Below, piece by piece: positions 54,852 through 63,173 of a stretch of 64,000 nt of DNA (position 1 is its first letter; each line of letters begins with the position of its first letter). Source of the stretch: Verrucomicrobiota bacterium. GTDB taxonomy: Bacteria > Verrucomicrobiota > Verrucomicrobiia > Verrucomicrobiales > Verrucomicrobiaceae. Under the pieces are notes generated by a model, which was not told the DNA's origin, did no database searches, and worked only from the letters and a program-made list of their open reading frames with translations. Position numbers and translations under genes: made by a program. Where the stretch lies: contig JAFLEI010000012.1 of the NCBI GenBank assembly GCA_017301975.1, positions 1-64,000 of the forward strand, in the 5' to 3' direction.

Positions 54852-55982
54852 TCAAGACTCGCCAAGATGCCGGCGGTAGATGGCATCCAGTTGGTCAAGC
54901 ATGGCATCAAGGCTGCATTGGGTCGTGACGAATTGCTGCCCGGCACGGCACATGGCCTGAGTTTTTGGCTTTTGCTCCAAGGTTTCACGAATGGCAGAAG
55001 CAAGGGCTGCCGCGTCATGTGGAGGCACGAGCCGGCCCGTTTCACCGTGCCTGATGATGCTCGGAATGCCGCCGACGTCACTGGCCACCACAGGAACACC
55101 CATGGCCAGCGCCTGCAGACCCGATTGCGGGATGGCCTCATGAAAGGAAGGAATCGCGACGAGATCCAGCGCGCGCATGATCTCCGGCACATCCTCCCGG
55201 TGGCCTAAAAACGTGAATTGATTTCCAACCGAGAACCTCGCTACCTCAGACTCCACATACTCGAGAGCCGGCCCCTCCCCCGCGATCACGCAATGGACAT
55301 GAGTGCCATGATTCGATTTGAGCAGGTGGACGGCCTCCGCCAGCACTTGAACGCCTTTGGCGGCTCGAATCACCGTGATCATGCCGATAAGAGGTGTGTG
55401 CTCGGGCAGTGAATAGCGTGAGAAATCCGCCTTTGGTCCCTCCGGGTTGAACCGTTCGAGGTCCACTCCTGTAGGGAGGGTTGTGATGGCACGTGGGTCC
55501 AGGTCAAATGTGGAAACCAGTGAACTGGTGATCTTGGGACTGGTCGTAAGGATGTGATGAATCCACTCTTTGTAAATCAGCCGGCTGAGCGATTTGTTCG
55601 GAATGGGAACGTCGAAATGTCGGCTGCGGATGATCAGGGGCACCCGTGCAATGCGCGCGGCGAGGGTCAGCATCCATCCATCCCGAGAGCTGTGCGGATT
55701 TACAATTTCGATGCGATGCCGGTGCAGCCACCAGGCAAGTCTGAGGGCATGAAACGGCAGCAGGCAGCGCTGATTGAAAGGCTGGGCCAGCACCGGTACT
55801 CCCGACTGGCTGGCGCGTTGATAAATCTGGCTGTCCTCCGGGGCGACCAGCCAGACCTCGCTTCCACGGCGGCGGAACCCGTTCACTTCCGCCAAGATCC
55901 GGTGTTCCTGACCTCCCCATCCAAGGGAGGCTTCCGAATGGGCAATACGCCAGATGCGTTTGGGAGGAAAGGGATCGGCCAT
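54852..55982 (-). CDS. glycosyltransferase family 4
   Basis: A 376-residue GT-B glycosyltransferase. The N-terminus WRIAHSEASLGWGGQEHRIL is a donor-fold opening. The C-terminal Glycos_transf_1 domain has LIGMITVIRAAKGVQVLAEA, VIAGEGPALEY, FTFLGHREDVPEIMRALDLV, then PSFHEAIPQSGLQALAMGVP, which contains the EX7E-type site of family 4. It is a tandem paralog of the next gene (56077-57204), with the same opening and closing motifs. Sugar and acceptor are unknown. Position suggests surface-polysaccharide assembly. Confidence 0.92.
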   Translation of the reverse strand: MADPFPPKRIWRIAHSEASLGWGGQEHRILAEVNGFRRRGSEVWLVAPEDSQIYQRASQSGVPVLAQPFNQRCLLPFHALRLAWWLHRHRIEIVNPHSSRDGWMLTLAARIARVPLIIRSRHFDVPIPNKSLSRLIYKEWIHHILTTSPKITSSLVSTFDLDPRAITTLPTGVDLERFNPEGPKADFSRYSLPEHTPLIGMITVIRAAKGVQVLAEAVHLLKSNHGTHVHCVIAGEGPALEYVESEVARFSVGNQFTFLGHREDVPEIMRALDLVAIPSFHEAIPQSGLQALAMGVPVVASDVGGIPSIIRHGETGRLVPPHDAAALASAIRETLEQKPKTQAMCRAGQQFVTTQCSLDAMLDQLDAIYRRHLGES

Positions 55983-56076
55983 GTATTCTCCGCTGACTTA
56001 TGGCTCAAGCTGCAGGGAGCCAAATCTTTTTTTGATAGGGCGTTCGAGAACCTCGACCTGGCTCTGCGGGACGATG

Positions 56077-57204
56077 TTAACCGGGCGGACCATCGAGATG
56101 GTGCCTGTAAATATCATCGAGACGATCCAGCATGATGTCCCGGCTGTACTTCGTTTCCACCAAGGTCCGTCCGGCTAGGCTCATCTGCTTCGTTCGCTCG
56201 GGTTCGTCGATCGCTTCTGCAATCCGTGCGGCCATTGCAGCGGCGTCGCCGATCGGGAAAATGCGTCCAGTCTGGCCTTCCAGGATGATTTCCGGGATGC
56301 CTCCGCATGCACTGCCCACAACCGGGGTGCCGCAGGCGAGTGCCTGCAGGCCGATTTGTGGCACACCTTCATGCTTGAGCGAAGGAATGCAGAGCACATC
56401 GAGCGCACGCAACACATCCGCAATGTCCTCCCGATGCCCGGTAAATTTGACGCAGTCCGCCACCCCATGAGTCTGCGCCATGGCCATGAAGGTTTCGATC
56501 GGTGCGCCGCCACCAACGACCACATACTGAAAGTCACGGCCTGATTCGCGCAATCTCCGGATGGCATCGAAAAAGACCTCGTGGCCTTTCCACCCACGCA
56601 GGACAGAGACCATTCCGACCACTGGTGCTGAACCCGGGCCGCTGTTCACAGGTAGCTCCGCCTTTGGGCCAGAGCTGTCAAATTTGCTCAAAAGAATACC
56701 GGTGGGCAACGTGCTGACCCGGTTTTCCGCCAGGTGATAGGTCTTGCAAATGTGATCAGTGATCTTCTGGCTGGTCGTCAGCGCGTGATCCGCCAGCAGG
56801 GTGAACTTGTGTTTGCTGATTCTGGGACTGCGGTCGATTACATCGATGTGCCGTGTGCGGAGCACCAGCGGCACGCCCGCCAGGCGGGACGCGAGCCCCA
56901 CCACCCAGCCGTCACGAGAACTGTGCGTGTTCACAATTTGAACTTTCTCACGCTTCAACCATAGCGCGAGACGGAGCACCTCATATGGCAGCAGTCTGCG
57001 GTCAAAAGTGCAGGTTTGGCTGGGGATGCCTGCCTCTTTTGCGCGCTCCAGGATCTTGCTTTGCGGGTGTGCTAGAAGTGAGACTGTGCAGCCGCGTTGC
57101 TGGAAGCCGATCAGTTCAGCCATGACACGGTGTTCCTGTCCGCCCCAGCCAAGTGAAGCTTCGGAGTGCAAGATGCGCCACCGTTGAGATTGAGTTGCAG
57201 CCAT
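56077..57204 (-). CDS. glycosyltransferase family 4, paralog
   Basis: A 375-residue paralog of the preceding gene: RWRILHSEASLGWGGQEHRV at the N-terminus, VVGMVSVLRGWKGHEVFFDA, VVVGGGAPIETFM, VKFTGHREDIADVLRALDVL, and PSLKHEGVPQIGLQALACGT-type site at the C-terminus. It is likely the first gene transcribed of a minus-strand pair, with its promoter in the A+T-rich 57205-57427 region shared with the divergent sugar-nucleotide operon. The 94-base gap between the two paralogs contains nothing recognised. Substrate specificity is unknown. Confidence 0.92.
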   Translation of the reverse strand: MAATQSQRWRILHSEASLGWGGQEHRVMAELIGFQQRGCTVSLLAHPQSKILERAKEAGIPSQTCTFDRRLLPYEVLRLALWLKREKVQIVNTHSSRDGWVVGLASRLAGVPLVLRTRHIDVIDRSPRISKHKFTLLADHALTTSQKITDHICKTYHLAENRVSTLPTGILLSKFDSSGPKAELPVNSGPGSAPVVGMVSVLRGWKGHEVFFDAIRRLRESGRDFQYVVVGGGAPIETFMAMAQTHGVADCVKFTGHREDIADVLRALDVLCIPSLKHEGVPQIGLQALACGTPVVGSACGGIPEIILEGQTGRIFPIGDAAAMAARIAEAIDEPERTKQMSLAGRTLVETKYSRDIMLDRLDDIYRHHLDGPPG

Positions 57205-57427
57205 TGATGATTACTTTTTGATGTTTGGTTGCTTAGTCGAAGGCGATTCAATGGGCACCATTTTTATGCGTCGATTTCAATTTATTGGATTGTTCATTTA
57301 GAAAAAAGGCCATTATTTGGTGGCGTGAAACGGTTCGAAACGCACGCGCGGCGCCTTTTTGGGAAAAAAGTTCTGGCAACCCCTCGGACTTGCCCTCATA
57401 TCCAATTTCATATCACTGATTAACTAC
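57205..57427. promoter_or_regulatory. A+T-rich divergent promoter region of the polysaccharide cluster
   Basis: A 223-base gap, clearly richer in A and T than the neighbouring genes, between the minus-strand glycosyltransferase and the plus-strand dehydrogenase. AAAAAAGGC (57302-57310) and GCCTTTTT (57353-57360) form an inverted repeat 42 bases apart, close to the plus-strand start. The second arm follows GGCGCC and ends in five T, so a leader terminator or attenuator is possible. No convincing -35/-10 pair was picked. Confidence 0.4.
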
Positions 57428-58723
57428 ATGACGTCATCCACCATCGGTATCATCGGCTTGGGCTATGTAGGCCTGCCTTTGAGCCTTCAGTTCGCTCGGA
57501 CGGGCAGCACCGTGTTGGGATTCGACATTGATTCCGCTAAAATTCAAGCCTTGGAGGCAGGGGAGACCTACATCCTGCACATCTCGACCGAGTCGATACG
57601 CGCCCAGCGGGAAGCCGGACGTTTTTCTGCCACCACGGATTTTTCGCGAATCCACGAATGCGAGGCCATCATTATCTGCGTTCCCACCCCACTGGCGAAA
57701 CATCGCGAACCCGACCTGACCTATGTGCTGAATACGGGTCGCGCCGTCGCGCCCCATCTCCAGCGCGGACAGTTGGTGGTGCTGGAGTCAACCACCTATC
57801 CAGGAACCACAGACACGGAGCTAAGGGAAGTGCTTGAAGCAGGCTCCGCCCTTAAAGCCGGGGTGGATTTTCACCTCGCCTTCTCGCCTGAGCGTGAAGA
57901 CCCGGGCAATCCGCAGAGTGATGTCGCCGTGATTCCGAAAATTGTCGGAGGTTTCACCCCTGAATGCCAGAAGCACGCCCTGAGCGTCTATGGCCGGGCG
58001 ATCAAGACGCTGGTTCCAGTGGAATCCTGCCGCGTGGCAGAAGCGGTGAAACTGACTGAAAACATTTTCCGTGCTGTAAACATCGCCATGGTGAATGAAC
58101 TCAAGGTTGTCTATGCCGCGATGGGCATCGACATCTGGGATGTCATCGATGCGGCTAAGACCAAACCGTTTGGTTTCATGCCCTTTTACCCCGGACCCGG
58201 ACTTGGCGGCCACTGCATCCCGATCGACCCTTTCTATCTCACGTGGAAGGCTCGCGAATACGGCCAGGAGACGCGCTTCATCGAACTCGCGGGTGAAGTC
58301 AACACCGCCATGCCCGCCTACGTCGTTCAGCGTGTGGCAGAGGCGCTGGCCTCGCTGCACCTGACCATCCGTGACAGCCGCATCCTCATGATCGGCATCG
58401 CTTACAAATCCAATGTCGATGACGATCGTGAAAGTCCGGCCTATGTGCTGTGGGATTTGCTGGAGCAGCAAGGGGCGGAAGTGGATTACCACGATCCCCA
58501 TGTGCCCGTGATCCGGCCTTCACGGGAACATGCTCATTTTGCTGGCCGTAGCAGTGTTGCTCTCGCTCCAGGCATGCTTGCGGATTACGATCTTGTTCTC
58601 GTGGCCACAAACCATAAGGCCGTGGATTTTGCCCTCATCGCCGAGCACGCACGTCTGGTGGTGGATTCGCGCAATGCAATCAGTGCCTTGATGAAAGGCA
58701 GACCCAATTATTTTAAAGCATGA
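57428..58723 (+). CDS. nucleotide sugar dehydrogenase, UDP-GlcNAc dehydrogenase type
   Basis: A 431-residue UDP-sugar 6-dehydrogenase. The Rossmann motif IGIIGLGYVGLPLSLQFA, CVPTPLAKHREPDLTYVLN, and the catalytic cysteine in GPGLGGHCIPIDPFYLTWKA are present, as is GIAYKSNVDDDRESPA in the C-terminal domain. This wording (GHCIPIDP, SPEREDPGN) matches the WbpA/TviB branch that oxidises UDP-GlcNAc to UDP-GlcNAcA rather than UDP-glucose dehydrogenase. ATG at 57428 is chosen because it opens directly on the Rossmann strand. It overlaps the next epimerase gene by four bases. Confidence 0.9.
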   Translation: MTSSTIGIIGLGYVGLPLSLQFARTGSTVLGFDIDSAKIQALEAGETYILHISTESIRAQREAGRFSATTDFSRIHECEAIIICVPTPLAKHREPDLTYVLNTGRAVAPHLQRGQLVVLESTTYPGTTDTELREVLEAGSALKAGVDFHLAFSPEREDPGNPQSDVAVIPKIVGGFTPECQKHALSVYGRAIKTLVPVESCRVAEAVKLTENIFRAVNIAMVNELKVVYAAMGIDIWDVIDAAKTKPFGFMPFYPGPGLGGHCIPIDPFYLTWKAREYGQETRFIELAGEVNTAMPAYVVQRVAEALASLHLTIRDSRILMIGIAYKSNVDDDRESPAYVLWDLLEQQGAEVDYHDPHVPVIRPSREHAHFAGRSSVALAPGMLADYDLVLVATNHKAVDFALIAEHARLVVDSRNAISALMKGRPNYFKA

Positions 58724-59673
58724 AAGCTCTCGTCACCGGTGGTGCAGGTTTTATTGGCTCTCACATTTCCGAGGCTCTCTGTCGCAAAGGCGCTGAAGTC
58801 ATCGTCTTGGACAATCTTTCTCTTGGCAGTCCCGCCAATCTCCATTGGAAGCAGCCCGGGGACAAGCTTGATCTCGTCGAAGGCGACATTCGTGATCAAG
58901 CCCTGCTGGCAAAACTGATGCCGGGGATTGACTGGGTGTTTCATCAGGGCGCGCTTCCTTCGGTTCCGCGTTCAGTCGCTGAACCGCTTGAGAGCAATGC
59001 GCAAAACCTGGACGGCACGCTGAATGTCCTGCTGGCAGCTCGCGATGCTGGCGTGAAGCGTCTGATGTTTGCCTCCTCGTCCTCCATCTACGGAAACGCA
59101 GATGTTCCCGAAAAGCATGAAGGCCTGCCGGTGCAGCCGCTCTCGCCTTACGCGCTGCAAAAGTACGGCGGCGAGCGTTACTGCCAGCTCTTTTATCAGC
59201 TCTATGGGTTCGAGGCCATTGCGCTGCGCTACTTCAACATCTTTGGCCCCCGCCAGGCTTTTGATTCCCCCTATTCCGGCGTGATTGCGAAGTTCTGCAC
59301 CTTCATGCTGGAGGGGAAGCCACCGGTGATCTTTGGTGACGGCAGTCAGGCCCGCGATTTCACCTTTGTGGACAACGCCGTCTCCGCGAACCTGCTTGCC
59401 GCCGAAGCGCCGGCTGAGAAAGCCGCTGGCAAAGTCTTCAACGTGGCCGCCGGGCATTCCATCGACCTGCTCCGCCTCGTCAAAGACATCAATCAACTGA
59501 CCGGCCAGGAATTGCAGCCAAAATTCGAAAAGGCACGCGTAGGTGACGTCCTGCATTCTCTGGCAGACATCAGCGCGGCAAAAGCCGGCCTGGGCTATGA
59601 GGTTCAGGTCACTTGGGAGGAAGGGCTCAGGAGGACGCTGGAGTTTTACCGGCAGACAGCAAAAAATAACTAG
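58720..59673 (+). CDS. NAD-dependent epimerase, UDP-GlcNAc(A) 4-epimerase type
   Basis: A 317-residue short-chain dehydrogenase/epimerase: MKALVTGGAGFIGSHISEAL, HQGALPSVPRSVAEPLESNA, the SSSSIYGN catalytic serine loop and YALQKYGGERYC with the active Y...K. RYFNIFGPRQAFDSPYSGVI-type substrate loop follows. HQGALPSVPRSV and the FNIFGPRQ. phrase fit the WbpP/TviC branch. Coupled to the dehydrogenase, it would turn UDP-GlcNAcA into UDP-GalNAcA (as TviB-TviC), an acidic sugar donor. Specificity is inferred from the pair. Confidence 0.88.
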   Translation: MKALVTGGAGFIGSHISEALCRKGAEVIVLDNLSLGSPANLHWKQPGDKLDLVEGDIRDQALLAKLMPGIDWVFHQGALPSVPRSVAEPLESNAQNLDGTLNVLLAARDAGVKRLMFASSSSIYGNADVPEKHEGLPVQPLSPYALQKYGGERYCQLFYQLYGFEAIALRYFNIFGPRQAFDSPYSGVIAKFCTFMLEGKPPVIFGDGSQARDFTFVDNAVSANLLAAEAPAEKAAGKVFNVAAGHSIDLLRLVKDINQLTGQELQPKFEKARVGDVLHSLADISAAKAGLGYEVQVTWEEGLRRTLEFYRQTAKNN

Positions 59674-59714
59674 CCACAAATCCCTGATTTTGCGTCAATG
59701 GGGCTTATAAAAAT

Positions 59715-60497
59715 ATGAAGGTTGTAATCTTATGCGGTGGTAAAGGCACCCGTCTTCGCGAGGAAACCGAATACCGTCCGAAACCGATGGCCCCGATCGG
59801 CGGCCACCCCATCCTCTGGCACATCATGAAGACCTACGCGCACTATGGGCACAGGGAATTCATCATCTGCCTGGGCTACAAGGGAGAATTCATCAAGGAG
59901 TACTTCCGCAATTATCTCTGGAACACTTCCGATGTGACACTCTCTCTTGGTCAAAATGCAGCGCTGCAATTTCATGACAAAAATGATGAATATGACTGGT
60001 CCGTGACCCTCGCTGAAACCGGCGAGCATACCTTGACCTCCGCCCGTGTGAAGCGCATTCAGCGTTACATTCCGGCTGGCGAGCCGTTTCTCCTCACCTA
60101 TGGGGACGGCCTCTCCAACATCGATATCAACGCCTCCATTGCTGCGCACCACGCTTCAGGCAAAGTTTGCACCCTCTCGGCCGTGCATCCCGCCGGACGC
60201 TTTGGTTCTCTGCGCATCGAGAATGACAACACCATTCACGTCTTCAACGAAAAGCCGCAGTACGAAGAGGCTTATGTCAACGGGGGCTACATGGTTTGCA
60301 GCCACCAGATGTTTGACTACCTCAGCGCTGACCCTCAGGTCATGCTGGAGCGCAAGCCCATCGACGACCTTGTTCGTGACGGTCAGCTCAATGCCTTTCG
60401 CCATGAAGACTTCTGGCAGCCGATGGACACCTACCAGGAAATGCAGCACCTCAATGAACTTTGGGCGCAGGGCAAAGCGCCCTGGAAAATCTGGTAG
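59715..60497 (+). CDS. rfbF: glucose-1-phosphate cytidylyltransferase
   Basis: RfbF makes CDP-glucose from glucose-1-phosphate and CTP, the first step to CDP-linked 3,6-dideoxyhexoses. The 260-residue protein begins MKVVILCGGKGTRLREETEY, the nucleotide-binding loop of this family, followed by RPKPMAPIGGHPILWHIMKT. Other hallmarks: FIICLGYKGEFIKEYFRNYL and LTYGDGLSNIDINASIAAH, with the metal-binding aspartate. Length is normal. It starts 41 bases after the epimerase and is followed after five bases by rfbG. Confidence 0.97.
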   Translation: MKVVILCGGKGTRLREETEYRPKPMAPIGGHPILWHIMKTYAHYGHREFIICLGYKGEFIKEYFRNYLWNTSDVTLSLGQNAALQFHDKNDEYDWSVTLAETGEHTLTSARVKRIQRYIPAGEPFLLTYGDGLSNIDINASIAAHHASGKVCTLSAVHPAGRFGSLRIENDNTIHVFNEKPQYEEAYVNGGYMVCSHQMFDYLSADPQVMLERKPIDDLVRDGQLNAFRHEDFWQPMDTYQEMQHLNELWAQGKAPWKIW

Positions 60498-60502
60498 GCT
60501 CT

Positions 60503-61615
60503 ATGCATTTCGCTGACACCTATCGCGGAAAGCGTGTCCTGCTCACAGGTCATACCGGCTTCAAAGGCAGCTGGCTCGCCGAATGGCTGCTCTCGTTAGG
60601 TGCCGAGGTCACAGGCCTCGCGCTTGAGCCCAACACTCAGCCTTCGCTCTTTGAGGAACTAAAGCTCGCAGGTCGTCTCGATCATCACATCGGCGACATT
60701 CGTGATCTTGGCCTCGTTTCTCGCTTAGTCGAAAAAACGCAGCCCCATTTCGTCTTTCACCTGGCTGCGCAGCCTCTAGTGCGCCTTTCCTATGCACAAC
60801 CGGTGGACACCTTTGCCACCAATGTGATGGGCACAGTGCATGTGATGGAGGCGGTGCGCCTCGCTGCCCGGCCGTGCATCTTGCTCTGCGTCTCAACGGA
60901 CAAGTGTTACGACAATCGCGAGTGGGTGCACAGTTACCGGGAGGTGGATGCACTAGGCGGGCATGACCCCTACAGCGCGTCCAAAGGCGCTGCCGAAATC
61001 GCCATCAGTTCCTATCGCCGCTCTTTTTTCTCGGGTGCAGACTCCTGTGTTCATCTCGCCTCCGCACGCGCAGGCAATGTCATTGGCGGTGGGGATTGGG
61101 CGCTGGATCGCATCATGCCTGACTGCATTCGTGCCCTCGCCCGGGGTGAGTCTGTCCCCGTGCGCAATAAAGTGGCCACACGTCCGTGGCAGCATGTGCT
61201 GGAGCCCCTCAGCGGTTACCTGCACCTGGCCGCCTCGATTCACCAAGCCGCCGAAAAGAAAGCACAGGCACTCGATCAACTCTGCAGCGCCTTTAATTTT
61301 GGCCCCGCGCTCAGTTCCAACCGTAGCGTCGCAGACGTCGTCAACGAAGCCCTCAAACATTGGCCCGGCACTTGGGAGGACAAGTCCGACCCGCATGCCG
61401 TTCACGAGGCCACTTTGCTCAATCTCGCCACCGACAAGGCCAGGCACCTGCTCCATTGGCAGCCGGTGTGGAATTTCGATCAGACCCTTGCGCGCACTGT
61501 GGAATGGTATCATCAGAGCCATCTCAATCCCTCTGTGGTTCCCAGCCTGACCGCCCGGCAGATCTCCGATTACACGGCTGCTGCCTCAGCCACACGCCTT
61601 CCATGGGCCACTTGA
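60503..61615 (+). CDS. rfbG: CDP-glucose 4,6-dehydratase
   Basis: RfbG converts CDP-glucose to CDP-4-keto-6-deoxyglucose. The 370-residue short-chain enzyme has the cofactor motif VLLTGHTGFKGSWLAEWL, FHLAAQPLVRLSYAQPVDTF, the serine/threonine active loop CVSTDKCYDNREW and DPYSASKGAAEIAISSYRRS carrying the catalytic Y...K pair. RAGNVIGGGDWALDRIMPDC is a further family marker. The ATG at 60503 begins five bases after the rfbF stop; upstream in-frame codons overlap rfbF and are disregarded. Confidence 0.97.
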   Translation: MHFADTYRGKRVLLTGHTGFKGSWLAEWLLSLGAEVTGLALEPNTQPSLFEELKLAGRLDHHIGDIRDLGLVSRLVEKTQPHFVFHLAAQPLVRLSYAQPVDTFATNVMGTVHVMEAVRLAARPCILLCVSTDKCYDNREWVHSYREVDALGGHDPYSASKGAAEIAISSYRRSFFSGADSCVHLASARAGNVIGGGDWALDRIMPDCIRALARGESVPVRNKVATRPWQHVLEPLSGYLHLAASIHQAAEKKAQALDQLCSAFNFGPALSSNRSVADVVNEALKHWPGTWEDKSDPHAVHEATLLNLATDKARHLLHWQPVWNFDQTLARTVEWYHQSHLNPSVVPSLTARQISDYTAAASATRLPWAT

Positions 61616-61625
61616 CTCATTTTTC

Positions 61626-63173
61626 GTGAAACGCTCCCCCTCCGATCTCAAACAAGAAATCCTCCGTCTCACGCGCGAGTACTCCGCACTCATGCATGCG
61701 GACAATCGTCCCGGTGCCGACGCTGCACGGCCGGCATTTGTGCCCGGGGAAACCATCCCCTATGCGGGACGCGTTTTTACTGAGGATGAGGTGGAGGCGG
61801 CGGTAAGTTCCACCTTGGACTTCTGGCTCACCTTGGGGCCTGAAGGAACCGCCTTTGAAAAGGAGCTGGCCAGTCTGTTGGGTGTAAAGCACAGCTTGCT
61901 CGTGAATTCAGGATCCTCGGCCAATCTCGTTGCGCTTTCCTCACTAACCACCCACAAACTGCCCGCCCACAAGCGGATCCAGCCAGGGGACGAGGTGATC
62001 ACTGTGGCAGCGGGTTTCCCCACCACCGTGGCACCGATTCTGCAAAACGGCGCCATTCCCGTGTTCATCGACAACGACCCGGACACCGGCAATGTGAGAG
62101 TCGACCAACTTGAAGCCGCCCACTCACCTGGAAAAACCAAGGCGGTCATGCTGGCCCATGCGCTGGGCAATCCGTTCGATATTGCCGCCGTTCTCACTTT
62201 CTGCCGGAAGCACGACCTGTGGCTGATTGAGGACAATTGCGATGCGCTAGGCTGCACTTACACCATGCCGGTGGAAAAGGCCCGTGCCCTGGGTCTCGAC
62301 TATCTGCTGCGCACCGCTGAGTCCGGCACCCATCCGCTTATCCAGATCACCCATTCAACAGCAGGCATCCCTGTGCTCACAGCACCCACAGGAGCCTGGG
62401 GAGACATTTCCACCCAGTCCTTCTACCCCCCGCATCATCTAACGATGGGGGAGGGCGGCGCGGTGAACATCGTCTCCCGGGCCCCTTTGAAAAGCTATGC
62501 CGAAAGCTTCCGCGACTGGGGACGCGATTGCTGGTGTGCCAGCGGCATCGACAACACCTGCGGCAAGCGCTTCCAATGGCAGCTCGGTGAACTGCCTGAA
62601 GGCTATGATCACAAATATATCTACAGCCATCTGGGCTATAATTTGAAGCCGCTTGACCCCCAGGCCGCCATCGGCAGACAGCAGCTCAAAAAGCTCCCCG
62701 CCTTCATCGAAGCGCGGAAACAAAACTGGCAGTACCTGAGACAGGGGCTGGAAGACCTCGCCGATTTTTTTGATTTCAGCCTGCCCACGCACGCCACCGC
62801 ATGGGTGCCTGGGTCATCCACTTCTGCATCCAGTTTCACCTGGGATGACACCTCCTGCCGTGTGGATACGAGTTGGTTCGGTTTCATGCTCCGCGTGCGG
62901 CCTGGCGCACCCTTCAGCCATACCGAGCTCGCCCGCCACCTTAACACCCACCAGATCGGAAATCGCATGTTCTTTGGTGGGAATTTGCTCAAGCAGCCCG
63001 TGTTTGTGCAACTGCGCAAAGACCGTCCGGAATCCTTTCGCGTCGTCGGACAAATGGACGGCGCCGATGCCATCATGAATCAGGCGATCTTTCTCGGCAC
63101 CTTTCCAGGCCTCACTCAGGCGATGCTCGACCATGAGATCGCCGTCCTCCACTCCTTCACCCAACAATACTGA
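61626..63173 (+). CDS. rfbH: CDP-4-keto-6-deoxyglucose 3-dehydrase, with an insertion
   Basis: RfbH (E1, AscC/DdhC) removes the C3 hydroxyl of CDP-4-keto-6-deoxyglucose with a PMP cofactor and an iron-sulfur cluster. The start is GTG at 61626. The active-site histidine replacing the usual PLP lysine is in SFYPPHHLTMGEGGAV. Three cluster cysteines are in RDWGRDCWCASGIDNTCGKR. The protein has 515 residues against about 437 for known enzymes. The spacing from the NCDALG cysteine to the CWC pair is 96 residues instead of 57, because of an insertion of about 39 residues after NCDALGCTYT. Otherwise the enzyme looks complete. It overlaps the next gene by one base. Confidence 0.95.
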   Translation: MKRSPSDLKQEILRLTREYSALMHADNRPGADAARPAFVPGETIPYAGRVFTEDEVEAAVSSTLDFWLTLGPEGTAFEKELASLLGVKHSLLVNSGSSANLVALSSLTTHKLPAHKRIQPGDEVITVAAGFPTTVAPILQNGAIPVFIDNDPDTGNVRVDQLEAAHSPGKTKAVMLAHALGNPFDIAAVLTFCRKHDLWLIEDNCDALGCTYTMPVEKARALGLDYLLRTAESGTHPLIQITHSTAGIPVLTAPTGAWGDISTQSFYPPHHLTMGEGGAVNIVSRAPLKSYAESFRDWGRDCWCASGIDNTCGKRFQWQLGELPEGYDHKYIYSHLGYNLKPLDPQAAIGRQQLKKLPAFIEARKQNWQYLRQGLEDLADFFDFSLPTHATAWVPGSSTSASSFTWDDTSCRVDTSWFGFMLRVRPGAPFSHTELARHLNTHQIGNRMFFGGNLLKQPVFVQLRKDRPESFRVVGQMDGADAIMNQAIFLGTFPGLTQAMLDHEIAVLHSFTQQY

